In this document: one piece after another, positions 1 to 8,367 of the stretch
Position numbering within the stretch: position 1 is the stretch's first letter
Layout of the letters: each line of letters starts with the position of its first letter
IMG/VR virus record: IMGVR_UViG_3300031608_000041
Location: 1 to 25,575 of that record
DNA: 25,575 bases
Direction: 5' to 3' (one strand)
Origin: a virus
Notes under the pieces: model-generated
The model's database searches: none
The model's input: only the letters and a program-made list of their open reading frames with translations
Told to the model about the DNA's origin: nothing
Made by a program: the position numbers and the translations under genes

Positions 1-3000
1 CGTATCCTACTACTTGATTTACACTAGTGTTATATCTAATCGAACCAATTGTTTGTGATGCATTTTCTTGTGCAGTTGTACCCTTTGGAACTATCATTGA
101 CCCTGTTGTATTAATAGTTAGTACATCAGCTGGATCTAATTGTAAGTTGCCACTTGTGTTTGTAAAAACATTAGTTCCAAACGTTAGTCCATTATAATCA
201 ACAGTTCCGGTGCCATTTGCATTAAGTTCTAAGTTGCTGTTACTAACCGTTGTTTCTATAAAGTTATCATTAATTTGTATGTTGCCAAGTACTTCAAGTG
301 ATCCTAAATCTACATCATTTTGTATATTAATGTTTGCCGCATATAGCTTGCCTGTTACTGTAATTCCGTTAGTTATCTCAACGTCTTCGTGCATTCTAAC
401 AGTGCCAGTACCGCTTGCACGTAACTCTAAATTAACATCGGTTGCTGTAGTTTTAATCGTGTTGCCACTTATTCTTACGTTATCAATTTGTACTGGAATT
501 CCTGCACTACTTGTATTCAAACTAGATACTGTAAGATTTACAGTATCAAAATCATTTGCAACAGATACAACACCAATAGTAGTTACACCATTAACAGTTA
601 ATCCGTTTTCAATAGTAACGTTGTCATTAAAGTTAACTACGCCAGTACCGTTTGCTCTAAGTTCTAAATTGGCATTTGAATCTTTTGTACTAATTACATT
701 ACCGCTTAAAGATATGCCTTCAAATATACTGCTACCAACACCTGTAATCCCAGTAGCAGTTATATTATTTGCAGTAAGTGTATTAGTTACTGTAGTCGAT
801 TGTAATGAAGTTTCTTTAGTTGTTGTTAAGTTATTACTAACAATAAAGTTTTCTTTAATCTTTACATTGCCTGTTCCAGTACCGCTTAATGTAAGATCAC
901 TGTTGCTTGAAGTTGTAGAAATCTTGTTGCCACTAAGCATAATATCTTCAAATATAATTTGCTTATTTGTCGAGTTTAATGTTTGTACTATTAAGTTGTT
1001 AGCGCCTAAATTGTTTGTTGATGTTGTAGCAACATTACTAGTTGTTGGTGTTATTACATCGCCTGCTAGTTCGACGTTATTTTTAAATCTAACACTGCCA
1101 GTTCCAGATGCCCTAAGCTCTAAGTCACTATTACTAGTAGTAGTTGATATCATGTTATCAGCAATAGCTACATTTTCTATAACAGCATCACCTGTGAGTG
1201 TAATGTTTTGTGAAAGGAATTCCTCTGCAATAACTGCATCGAGACCAGATACGTTTACTAAACTAAAACTAGCAACAGGTGCTATTAAGTCTCGGCCTAA
1301 TACTAAATCTGCTAATACTCTAACTGTACCAGTGCCTGCTGGAACAATTTGTAAATTAGAACTAGCCGAAGTGCCTTGTAAAACATTTCCAGTAAATGAC
1401 ACATTATCAATTGCAACAAATCCTTGTGCAGTTAATGTAGGTGCTGTTGTTGCTAGTAACGTTGCATTATTACTTGTAATATTATTAGCAACAGATACGT
1501 TACCAGTTACTCCGGCAGTACTTGAAAATGTGTTTGTTGCTCCGGTAGTTTGAGTAAAGGTATTATAAAATCTAGCAGGTCCTACAATAGATACCGTGCC
1601 ACTACCTGCGGCTTCTAGCTCTAATCCTGCGTTTGATAACGTAGTGGAAATACTATTTCCTGTTAGGTCAATAGTAGTAAGTACTGCATTGTGCCCTGTT
1701 ACTTTATCCCAGCGTTTAGCACTGCTACCAATTGTATAACTGTTTAAATTAGGAATTAAATTACCTTCAATGTCTGCATTAAAGTCAATCGTATCAGTGT
1801 CTGCATTTCCTAGTCTAATTAGTGTGCCGCCTAGTGTAACATTGCCTGTTACGTTTAAATTGCCCTGCGCTATAGTATTACTAGTAAACGCAATATCGTC
1901 TGCATTTGCATCTAATTTTAAAGTGCCTACAATTGATTCCATTGTAGATCCTGAGAATCTAATAAAATCTGTTTCTACTTTTTCGCCTCTTAAACTAACA
2001 GATTGTCCGCCTGTCGATACTGATAATTTCTCAACACCACTAAAGTCAAAGTTAGTAGAATCAATTACAGTTTCTCCTGTCTCCTGATTTACTATTAAAG
2101 CAGATCCTACTCGATAAGTGCCGTCTTGGTCCATTGACGTAAATAATATATTAGCACTATTTAATTCAGTAACTTCGTTTGCAGGTACAACTAATGTCTT
2201 ATCGTTACTTGTGTCTTTGCCAGTACCAATATATCCAAAGTTATGATTTACTAAGTAGATTAAATTACTTGCGCCGTCAGCTTCGATACCTTTAGTGCCG
2301 TATACATTTGCACTACCAATACATCGTATTTCTGCGCCAAACTTTACACCTTGTCCTGCTTGCCCAGTAGACCCTTGTTCAGCTTTAATTCCAATTGATG
2401 CAAAGTAAGCAAACGAATTTAACCATTCAATCCTTACACCGTTTCTTGCTGTTAATCCTTGTTGTCCTGGAGTAATAAATGTTGCCGCATGGAATAACAT
2501 ACCTGCTTCTTTAGATACTGTTGTAACACTTGCTCCGTCAACTAACGCTCCGCGTCCTGCATCTCCTTGATCAAACCCTCTAGGATCTCCTGCACTTGTT
2601 ACACTACCTTTAGTAATAACTGTACAGTTTCTAATATAAGGACTTCGTGATGTTACTACAGAACTTGCTTTATATCTAAATCCATAACCAGTATCAGCAC
2701 CACTATTATAATAGAAGTCTTTAACAGTTAAGTTTTCAATAGTCACTTCACCGTTAACTAAAAATGCATCATTAGACTCAGTTGCTCCAGTTGGTGTAAT
2801 AATAACATTGCGCATATCTTGTCCAGTTATTGTTACATTTACTGGTACAGTTAAAGGAAACGTTTCTACATAAGTTCCTGGAGATATGTGTATAGTATCG
2901 CCCGAGGATACTAATGTTAATGCCTTTGTTAATGTTAATACAGGATCTAATTGATGGTCGCCTGTAAATGTGTTGTTACCATTTTTAGCAACATAGTATA

Positions 3001-3680
3001 TATTACCTTGTCTGTTAGTAATGTTAACACCGTTAACTATTGCTGTAGTTCCGGTAATATCAGTTGCTGTTACATCGTCTGCCCAAACGTTTGCCCAGCG
3101 TCTACTAGTACTGCCTAAATTATATGTTGCTGTTACATCTGGAATAACATCACTTACAAGCTCTCCTGTAAATGTTAAATCGTCATCGCCGTCGTTACCA
3201 ATTGTAATTGATCCGTCTGAAGTTATAGTTCCACTAGCTTGAATATTACCAGTAACATTTGTGTTTGTTAGAAACTCAATAGTTCCAGAAGCGTTTGGAT
3301 CAAATTCTATACTTGCGTTACTTAGGTAACTGTATATTTTGTTGTCGCGAAGTAATAGTTGATCAGTGCCTATACCAGTTGCAACTACTCCAGTACTCCC
3401 TGAAAGTGTTATTGCTCCGCTTAATGCTGTAAATCCTGTAGGTCTAAATTGTAAGTTTCCAATAGCAACAGTAGTTTGTGACCGTAAGTTTGTAGCACTT
3501 GCTGTGCCAGTAATAGATAAATCTTGTGACGGGGCAGTTGTGTTGACACCAATTTTGTTATTAACTACGTCAAGTTTAAGAACAGGAGTACTAGCACTTA
3601 AATTTCTAAAATCTAAGTTAACATTTTGTCTTAGAAGATCGTCCTCTAAGACTTGCCCGCTTATTCTTCCTAATTGACTC
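1..3680 (-). CDS. Giant repeat-built tail fibre/virion structural protein (C-terminus beyond window)
   Basis: The open frame starts at ATG 3680 and runs for 1226 codons without a stop to the window edge, so the C-terminus is missing. Residues about 240-330 look like a parallel beta-helix (pectin-lyase-like) segment: SSGDTIHISPGTY, then LTVPVNVTITG. Two fibre-type motifs of the LGSTSRRW kind occur near residues 189-196 and 651-658. From about residue 675 to the visible end the chain is mainly a degenerate repeat, [D/G]N-x-I-x-T-T-x-S-N-x-x-L-E-L-x-A-x-G-T-G-x-V, with at least seven copies there and a weaker one near residues 113-138. Near the edge is a GSIRYNTS motif, typical of the end of fibre repeats. 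An ACTAAATA late-promoter box lies 25 bp upstream. The role in tail fibre or host contact is inferred from composition, repeats and neighbours. No known T4 gene is identified. Confidence 0.85.
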
Positions 3681-3704
3681 ATATCTATCCCTTACTTGTT
3701 ACAG

Positions 3705-3712
3705 TATTTAGT
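3705..3712 (-). promoter_or_regulatory. Late-promoter box ACTAAATA for the giant fibre gene
   Basis: The minus strand reads ACTAAATACTG, which matches the recurring NNTAAATA box of this window and six of eight bases of the T4 late box TATAAATA. It lies 25 bp upstream of the ATG at 3680. Assignment to gp55-type transcription is by similarity. Confidence 0.55.
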
Positions 3713-3715
3713 CGT

Positions 3716-3740
3716 AAAAAAAGGCACACTCGGTGCCTTT
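3716..3740 (-). terminator. Rho-independent terminator after the Cys-rich protein gene
   Basis: On the minus strand an 8-bp perfect stem, AAAGGCAC/GTGCCTTT with a 5-nt loop, runs directly into a T-rich tract (7 T in total). It sits 26 bp after the stop of the 317-aa gene and just before the late box of the next gene, so it separates the two units. Confidence 0.85.
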
Positions 3741-3765
3741 CATTATATACATTTAAATGTATTTT

Positions 3766-4719
3766 TTAGTTTTCGACATACTTAATACGTGCCGCGCCGT
3801 TACCGCCTCGGTGTCCACTATCTCTAACTCCTGGACACGGTATGGCTGCTGGGCCGCCTGCACCGTAAGGAACATACTGGGTACAACCGTTCATCTGGTA
3901 GCAACCACATGATCTGTTACCCATCCAACACGAACCGTGATACACGCCCTTGTCTGGATTTTTGCTCATTGCATTGAGTGCATTTACATACTGGTGAATT
4001 CCTTGTCCTGACCAGTTAGAGTAAGGATTGTCTGTTTCGATAGCGTATGTTACAGTTCCGCCTTCTTTAGAAAACATGTTTGCTGGTAGTGCCGCATGGT
4101 AATAGAACATACATAAACAAGTGACATAACAGCCTAAGAAACTTGCACAACTAATACGTCCACAGCAATTAACATCGCCGTTGTACGCACACGCAATGTG
4201 TCCGCCATCGTACATACATACTAGACCGCAGTTTGGACCTGTGTTTGTCGCGCAATATCCGTTAGCACGTAAGCAACAATACAGTGATGGTGTTGTTGAG
4301 CAAAAAGAAGTTCCGCTTCTGCCGCCTTGCGCACACAAACAACCGTTTGTACTTGAGCTAAACCAACACATTGCTGAGTTTGAACTACATCCTCTGTTAC
4401 AAAGACCGTCTGCATTACCGCACGATTTACCAAGACAGCCGCATGTATAATTTCCGCTTGTTACGTTGAATGATTTATTAGTATAAGCTCCTGCGTTGCC
4501 TGGTAAGCCTCCGCCACAGCAACACATCTTGCTGCCACTACCGCCTGCTCCCCAAAGCTCTGCTAATACTGTTCCGTTTCCTGGAGCAATCCAACAATAA
4601 CCGTTGCACAAGCAAGTATACATCTGCCCATTGTCAAACGACCATATTTTACCTTTTTCTAGGTTGACTTCAGCGGCACTGAAGTTCTTGCTACCTAGTA
4701 ATGTCTTTAACGATGCCAT
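3766..4719 (-). CDS. Cysteine- and glycine-rich adhesin-like virion protein
   Basis: This 317-aa protein holds 32 cysteines by my count, about 10%, many as CC, CCC or CxC, mixed with Gly, Asn and Ser. Residues about 50-110 show the glycine-rich pattern LAELWGAGGSGS followed by CCCGGG and PGNAG. This recalls the glycine-rich loop architecture of T4-like fibre-tip adhesins (gp38 type), but no homology can be shown here. The C-terminus has GAGGPAAIPCPG and GHRGGNGAARI, again Gly-rich. No signal peptide is visible. The gene lies between small structural genes and the giant fibre gene and ends at a strong terminator. An SD (AAGGAGA) and a GATAAATA late box precede the ATG. A receptor-binding or fibre-tip role is inference. 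Confidence 0.8.
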   Translation of the reverse strand: MASLKTLLGSKNFSAAEVNLEKGKIWSFDNGQMYTCLCNGYCWIAPGNGTVLAELWGAGGSGSKMCCCGGGLPGNAGAYTNKSFNVTSGNYTCGCLGKSCGNADGLCNRGCSSNSAMCWFSSSTNGCLCAQGGRSGTSFCSTTPSLYCCLRANGYCATNTGPNCGLVCMYDGGHIACAYNGDVNCCGRISCASFLGCYVTCLCMFYYHAALPANMFSKEGGTVTYAIETDNPYSNWSGQGIHQYVNALNAMSKNPDKGVYHGSCWMGNRSCGCYQMNGCTQYVPYGAGGPAAIPCPGVRDSGHRGGNGAARIKYVEN

Positions 4720-4737
4720 GCACGTATCTCCTTACAA

Positions 4738-5238
4738 TTATTTATCAAAGTTATGAATCACAGTGATTGGCTTACCTGCCGGGGGCGCCGATGAAAATCT
4801 AATATACCAACCTGCGGCTTTCCCAGCTGGGTTTTGAATTAGTGAATAGTTTGTTCCTGAAATTTGAAATACTGACTCAACTAACACTAGCACGTTTTGT
4901 GCGGCAGTCGGAACAGGACTATCAATATCTCCATTAGCTAACGGACCAAAGTCTAGTTCACTTGCATCGCCTACGCCTAAATTCTGTTGTACAATATTTA
5001 CAGGTTCTTGTCTTTTTAATCTTGCCCAAGTACCGTCTGCATAGGATTCATGGGCTTCGGTTTCTGTATTATATCTAATCATTCCATTAGCTGGAAATAG
5101 CGGTCGACTTGCAGTATTGCCCATTGGTACAACTACTGCTTGTTCACCACCTAGTTGAACAACTTGATTGATATCATACCTAATACCTTTAGCTTTGATA
5201 TTTCGTACGCTAGTACTTTGTGCTTTGATTAATCTCAT
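4738..5238 (-). CDS. Small virion/fibre-associated structural protein (166 aa)
   Basis: Residues about 52-71 carry the pattern GMIRYNT followed by E-x-Y-x-D-G-T-W. This is common in phage fibre and structural proteins, and a GSIRYNTS version occurs near the visible end of the giant fibre protein. The C-terminal half is rich in beta-strand formers and ends TVIHNFDK. The SD GGAAG lies close upstream, and the start is 3 bp from the stop of the 112-aa gene, so the two are probably cotranslated. Virion structural protein is the safest call; the exact position in the particle is unknown. Confidence 0.7.
   Translation of the reverse strand: MRLIKAQSTSVRNIKAKGIRYDINQVVQLGGEQAVVVPMGNTASRPLFPANGMIRYNTETEAHESYADGTWARLKRQEPVNIVQQNLGVGDASELDFGPLANGDIDSPVPTAAQNVLVLVESVFQISGTNYSLIQNPAGKAAGWYIRFSSAPPAGKPITVIHNFDK
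4739..4746 (-). promoter_or_regulatory. Late-promoter box GATAAATA for the Cys-rich protein
   Basis: GATAAATA on the minus strand lies 19 bp upstream of the ATG at 4719. It includes part of the stop codon of the preceding 166-aa gene (GAT AAA TAA). The spacing matches that of the gp48 late box. Confidence 0.5.
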
Positions 5239-5241
5239 TTT

Positions 5242-5580
5242 TTACACTTCCAAGAAGCTTACTGTTGCGCTTAAATTAGTAGGTGATTGTGATATACATA
5301 CAATCTTGTCACCTGCATCTAATACAATTTTTTCACTATCAAACGTAAACGTTTCGCCTGCTGGTAATGTAAGATCGTTAATAACCATATTAACAGCGCC
5401 TTTAGCCGCGCCACTTGCTATAAAGTGCATGTCAAACATTGTTTCACCATGCTCTAAGTGTAGCGGGTTAGTTGCGTCAGTGTTACATACCATTATTGTT
5501 AGCACTGCATATTGTTTTCCTGCTGGAACTAACAATATGTTTGTGTCTGTACTTGCTATTAGTGTGCTTGCTATTGCCAT
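5242..5580 (-). CDS. Small beta-rich structural protein (112 aa)
   Basis: This 112-aa protein has alternating hydrophobic strands and no charged tail, with segments such as ILLVPAGKQYAVLTIMVCN and LTLPAGETFTFDSEKIVLDAGDKI. The pattern fits a small beta-sandwich virion protein in which an external-facing loop follows PAGE or DAGD. The SD AAGGAA lies 7 bp before the ATG. It sits between the 319-aa fibre-like gene (12 bp) and the 166-aa gene (3 bp), probably in one transcript. I do not recognise a T4 counterpart. A structural role is inferred from context and composition. Confidence 0.65.
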   Translation of the reverse strand: MAIASTLIASTDTNILLVPAGKQYAVLTIMVCNTDATNPLHLEHGETMFDMHFIASGAAKGAVNMVINDLTLPAGETFTFDSEKIVLDAGDKIVCISQSPTNLSATVSFLEV

Positions 5581-5592
5581 TATGTTTCCTTT

Positions 5593-6552
5593 TTAAAACA
5601 ACATGCTCAACAAAAGAGCATTCTGTCTACTTATTATTTCGCCTGATTTTGAAGCACTGTGTTTGAAAAACAATCCAGTACCTCCTGCCGCAGGTGCTTT
5701 TACGTATACTTTAAGTCCGTCAAGTGGACTAGCTGGATCTGATCCTTGCAGTGTTAATGTAAAGTTGTCGTTAACTATAACTCCACCAGTTCCTTGTGAT
5801 TCTAAAATTAAATCAGTATCTGACGCAGTAGTTGATAAAATATTATCTTGGAATCTAAAATCTTCAAATTCAACTCTGTTTCCAAAAATTTGTCCCTTGT
5901 TGGTATTATCTATCTGGAAGCTAACTACACTAGGTGCACCACTTACTTCTGTATCTCTAACTTCTACAAACGACTTACTTGCCGAGCCTTCCTCAATTCT
6001 TCTTTGAAAAGTACTTGTAAGTTGTGTTACAATAGTATCATCGACATATTTCTTGTTTGGAATATCATCGTCGTCGGTAATTTGTGTTTCGTAGTTGTTT
6101 GTACCAGTAACACTAATAACACCTGTGCCGGAGTTAATAAGATATAAATCTCCTCCGCCTGTTGATACACTATTAATACGCAAGCCTTGTAGTGTACCTG
6201 ACGCATTAACTAATGTAAAGCCGCCAGTTATAGTTGTAGCACTAATTGGATCAGCCCAAGTAATAGTTTCATCAAACACAATCTTTGCATCAGAGTAACT
6301 ACCCCTGTCTATCTGTATTCCTGATTGATTAAGTGTAATACCTGTACCTGATTCACCATCATTAAGTGTAATAATATTATCTTTTAAGTTCAGATCACTT
6401 GAACTAACTTGTGTGGTTCCTCCTAAGACTACTAAGTTTCCTGTGACAGTTGTAATACCAGAGTTTAAGCCAGTGTCTAGTGTAATGTTACCACCAGATT
6501 GTACTTTAACTTTATAGTCACTATTTGGAAGAGCTAAAATTTTAGAAGACAT
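5593..6552 (-). CDS. Fibre-like virion structural protein (319 aa)
   Basis: This 319-aa protein is rich in Thr, Ser, Gly and Asn. Around residues 53-82 it has LNLKDNIITLNDGESGTG followed by ITLNQSGIQIDRGS, a pattern I associate with marine T4-like fibre/structural proteins. A segment near 160-172, DDDIPNKKYVDD, looks like the fibre motif before a trimeric stalk. Residues about 236-262 hold one copy of the same repeat that builds the giant fibre protein (DNILSTTASDTDLILESQGT). The SD AGGA precedes the ATG. It probably shares a fibre or collar assembly with the neighbouring structural proteins. The name is by pattern only. Confidence 0.75.
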   Translation of the reverse strand: MSSKILALPNSDYKVKVQSGGNITLDTGLNSGITTVTGNLVVLGGTTQVSSSDLNLKDNIITLNDGESGTGITLNQSGIQIDRGSYSDAKIVFDETITWADPISATTITGGFTLVNASGTLQGLRINSVSTGGGDLYLINSGTGVISVTGTNNYETQITDDDDIPNKKYVDDTIVTQLTSTFQRRIEEGSASKSFVEVRDTEVSGAPSVVSFQIDNTNKGQIFGNRVEFEDFRFQDNILSTTASDTDLILESQGTGGVIVNDNFTLTLQGSDPASPLDGLKVYVKAPAAGGTGLFFKHSASKSGEIISRQNALLLSMLF

Positions 6553-6574
6553 ATATAATTCCTATTGCAGATAT

Positions 6575-6596
6575 ATGGGGGAAGTTACTCCCCCAT
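6575..6596. other. Hairpin between two structural genes
   Basis: A perfect 8-bp inverted repeat, ATGGGGGA/TCCCCCAT with a 6-nt loop, lies between the 134-aa gene stop and the 319-aa gene start. On the minus strand, which is the transcribed one, it is not followed by a U-tract, so it is not a classic terminator. It could be an RNA-stability or partial attenuation element. Confidence 0.5.
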
Positions 6597-6603
6597 TTTA
6601 CTT

Positions 6604-7008
6604 TTACGATGTTATCGGTGTAACTCTCATAACTGATGTAGTTGAGTCGTTTTCAATAACCCAAGTATGTCGGTTGTTTGAATAGTCTCTAACTGATCTG
6701 TTGTAAAGTTTAGCAATTCTAATTGTACCGCCTGCCGCATCTTGTGAGTTGATTGACATTTCATTAGCGCCTAAAGCACCGTCTACTTTGTCAACTAGTG
6801 TACAAATGCCTACATTACCTGTACCTGTGCCTCCGACTGAAGTTTTAGTACCGGTTTTTAAATCGTTAACTAAAAACTTGTTTACTGATCGTTGTGCAAT
6901 AATAAATCCTACTGCTGATTCTCCATTACCAGCTACTTGACAGTTAATAGTAATGTTTGTACCATCGGCTAAAGCGCCAAAGTATCTTTTGTTTAGTGGA
7001 CGTCCCAT
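6604..7008 (-). CDS. Small virion structural protein with MGRPLNKRYFG N-terminus
   Basis: This 134-aa protein begins MGRPLNKRYFG, an N-terminus I associate with structural proteins of marine T4-like phages. The rest is beta-rich with Gly/Thr loops (GGTGTGNVG). The C-terminal part reads YSNNRHTWVIENDS. The start has a clear SD, AGGAG. It is separated from gp23 by the gp23 terminator and has its own GATAAATA late box about 90 bp upstream, so it opens the fibre/adhesin cassette. The exact position in the virion is unknown; decoration or fibre-associated protein are both possible. Confidence 0.7.
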   Translation of the reverse strand: MGRPLNKRYFGALADGTNITINCQVAGNGESAVGFIIAQRSVNKFLVNDLKTGTKTSVGGTGTGNVGICTLVDKVDGALGANEMSINSQDAAGGTIRIAKLYNRSVRDYSNNRHTWVIENDSTTSVMRVTPITS

Positions 7009-7098
7009 TTTTTTCTCCTAATAAGTTACGTTCTAAGTAATACGCAGTGGGTCAGTTCTGCATAAGTCTATATAGTATAGCACGATTTGTGACACAAG

Positions 7099-7106
7099 TA
7101 TTTATC
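7099..7106 (-). promoter_or_regulatory. Late-promoter box GATAAATA before the fibre cassette
   Basis: GATAAATAC on the minus strand lies just downstream of the gp23 terminator and 90 bp upstream of the ATG at 7008. It is well placed to start the fibre/adhesin transcript. Confidence 0.6.
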
Positions 7107-7136
7107 ATTAAAAGAAGCTAACGGAAATTAAGTCAT

Positions 7137-7163
7137 AAAAAAACAGAGCCCGTAGGCCCTGTT
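7137..7163 (-). terminator. Rho-independent terminator of gp23
   Basis: Minus-strand RNA forms the stem AACAGGGCC/GGCUCUGUU (one G-U pair), closed by a C(UACG)G tetraloop of the very stable UNCG class and followed by a U-rich run. It begins about 20 bp after the gp23 stop. This is the expected place to end the abundant capsid transcript. Confidence 0.92.
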
Positions 7164-7182
7164 TTTATTTTTAAAGCAAAGT

Positions 7183-8355
7183 TTAGCTAAAGCTAACGTT
7201 TGCAGATGTTATAGCAACATTCGCTAAGTAATCAGCGGCATTACCCAATGAAGATGCTGTGTTTGATAACTCAACATATCCATAACGAGTCATAAAGCTC
7301 ACTACTGGTTCGAATGTAGATGGATCCATTACAACACCACTTGACATCAACGGGATGTATGGGCAGTAAAATGCTGGAGCATCTGATTCACTATTACCTT
7401 TGTAACCAACAAGCGCCATAGCGTTATCGGCTGCGTAAGTATCTACATATACACGCATTGCATTGTTCAATGTACCAACAAACTTAGTGTTTGTAGGTGC
7501 TTCAAACGTGCCTTCCGTAGTACGTGCAAAAGCACTTGTAGTAGCAGACTGTAGGATTGTTAGTGCAAAAGGACTAACAACACAATAGTTACCTGCGCCA
7601 CGACGTGTACGCTGAGCAATCAAGTTAGCCGCTCTGTTGATCTGAACTGCCAATGCGGCATGCTCGTCACCAACGAAAGTTGCTGTACCTGAAACGGCTT
7701 GTTGGTTGTACGTTTGTACAGCCGTGCCACTCAATGAACGCAATGAAGCAATAACTTCCTGGTCAATCTCAGCAGTAATCTCTTGTGCAAGAGCTGCCAT
7801 GATTTCAGCTTCGACATCAATGCCGTGCTGTGCTTGTGCATCCTGAGCTGATTCAAAAGTCCAACGAGCACTTAACTTACGTGTTTTCGCTTCAACTGTT
7901 TGCTTCAAGATCTGAATGCTAAGTTTGTTACCAGCAGTACCTTCTGCTAAACTTGTTCCTTTTGCTTTACCAGCATCGGAACCAGCTTCGTCACCTGAAT
8001 AACCAACAGCAATTTTGAATGGGCTTAAAGCCTCTTCGCCACTTGTTGCATCATCAGCTGTATCACTGTAACGTACTCTTAATGTGTGGATTTGTCCCAC
8101 AGGACCGGTCATCGGTTGTACACCAACTAGCTCATTTGCTATTACTGTTGGCATAACACGTCTGATAACTGGTAAAATAACTCTGTTAAGAGTTGCGACA
8201 TTACCGGCAGTAGTCGAACCAGCGGCTGATGTTTCAGACAAATACTTGCGAGTATTTTCTAAAGTTGCTGACATTACAGATTTTTTAGTTCCTGAAAGGC
8301 CTTCCATCAATGCTGTTTTCGTCTCTTGCCAGCGACTTTCTAGTAATTCTGACAT
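7183..8355 (-). CDS. gp23: Major capsid protein gp23-like
   Basis: This 390-aa protein is the shell hexamer subunit of a T4-type head. The diagnostic stretch at about residues 62-95, IRRVMPTVIANELVGVQPM then TGPVGQIHTLRVRY, corresponds to the T4 gp23 segment around VQPMNSPTGQ. The precursor N-terminus (delta region) seems short. LSE at residues 39-41 sits where T4 has its LTE cleavage site for gp21, but is followed by Thr rather than Ala/Gly. An alternative site is LME|G at 16-19. The SD AAGGAGA precedes the ATG, 12 bp after the gp22 stop. The gene ends at a strong terminator, so it is the last gene of the head operon. It is shorter than T4 gp23 (521 aa). Confidence 0.97.
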   Translation of the reverse strand: MSELLESRWQETKTALMEGLSGTKKSVMSATLENTRKYLSETSAAGSTTAGNVATLNRVILPVIRRVMPTVIANELVGVQPMTGPVGQIHTLRVRYSDTADDATSGEEALSPFKIAVGYSGDEAGSDAGKAKGTSLAEGTAGNKLSIQILKQTVEAKTRKLSARWTFESAQDAQAQHGIDVEAEIMAALAQEITAEIDQEVIASLRSLSGTAVQTYNQQAVSGTATFVGDEHAALAVQINRAANLIAQRTRRGAGNYCVVSPFALTILQSATTSAFARTTEGTFEAPTNTKFVGTLNNAMRVYVDTYAADNAMALVGYKGNSESDAPAFYCPYIPLMSSGVVMDPSTFEPVVSFMTRYGYVELSNTASSLGNAADYLANVAITSANVSFS

Positions 8356-8367
8356 AATTATATCTCC

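Noticed and set aside
210-1553. Long plus-strand open frame of 447 codons
   Set aside because: It is antisense to the repeat region of the giant fibre gene. Its Val/Leu/Ser-rich, signal-like sequence is the complement of Thr/Asn/Ser repeats, and no SD precedes it.
200-1700. Regularly spaced similar segments that could suggest a CRISPR-like array
   Set aside because: The similarity is at protein level in one open frame with variable spacing, which fits fibre repeats and not CRISPR.
6575-6596. GC-rich hairpin as a terminator of the 134-aa gene
   Set aside because: No U-tract follows on the transcribed strand, so it is listed only as a hairpin.
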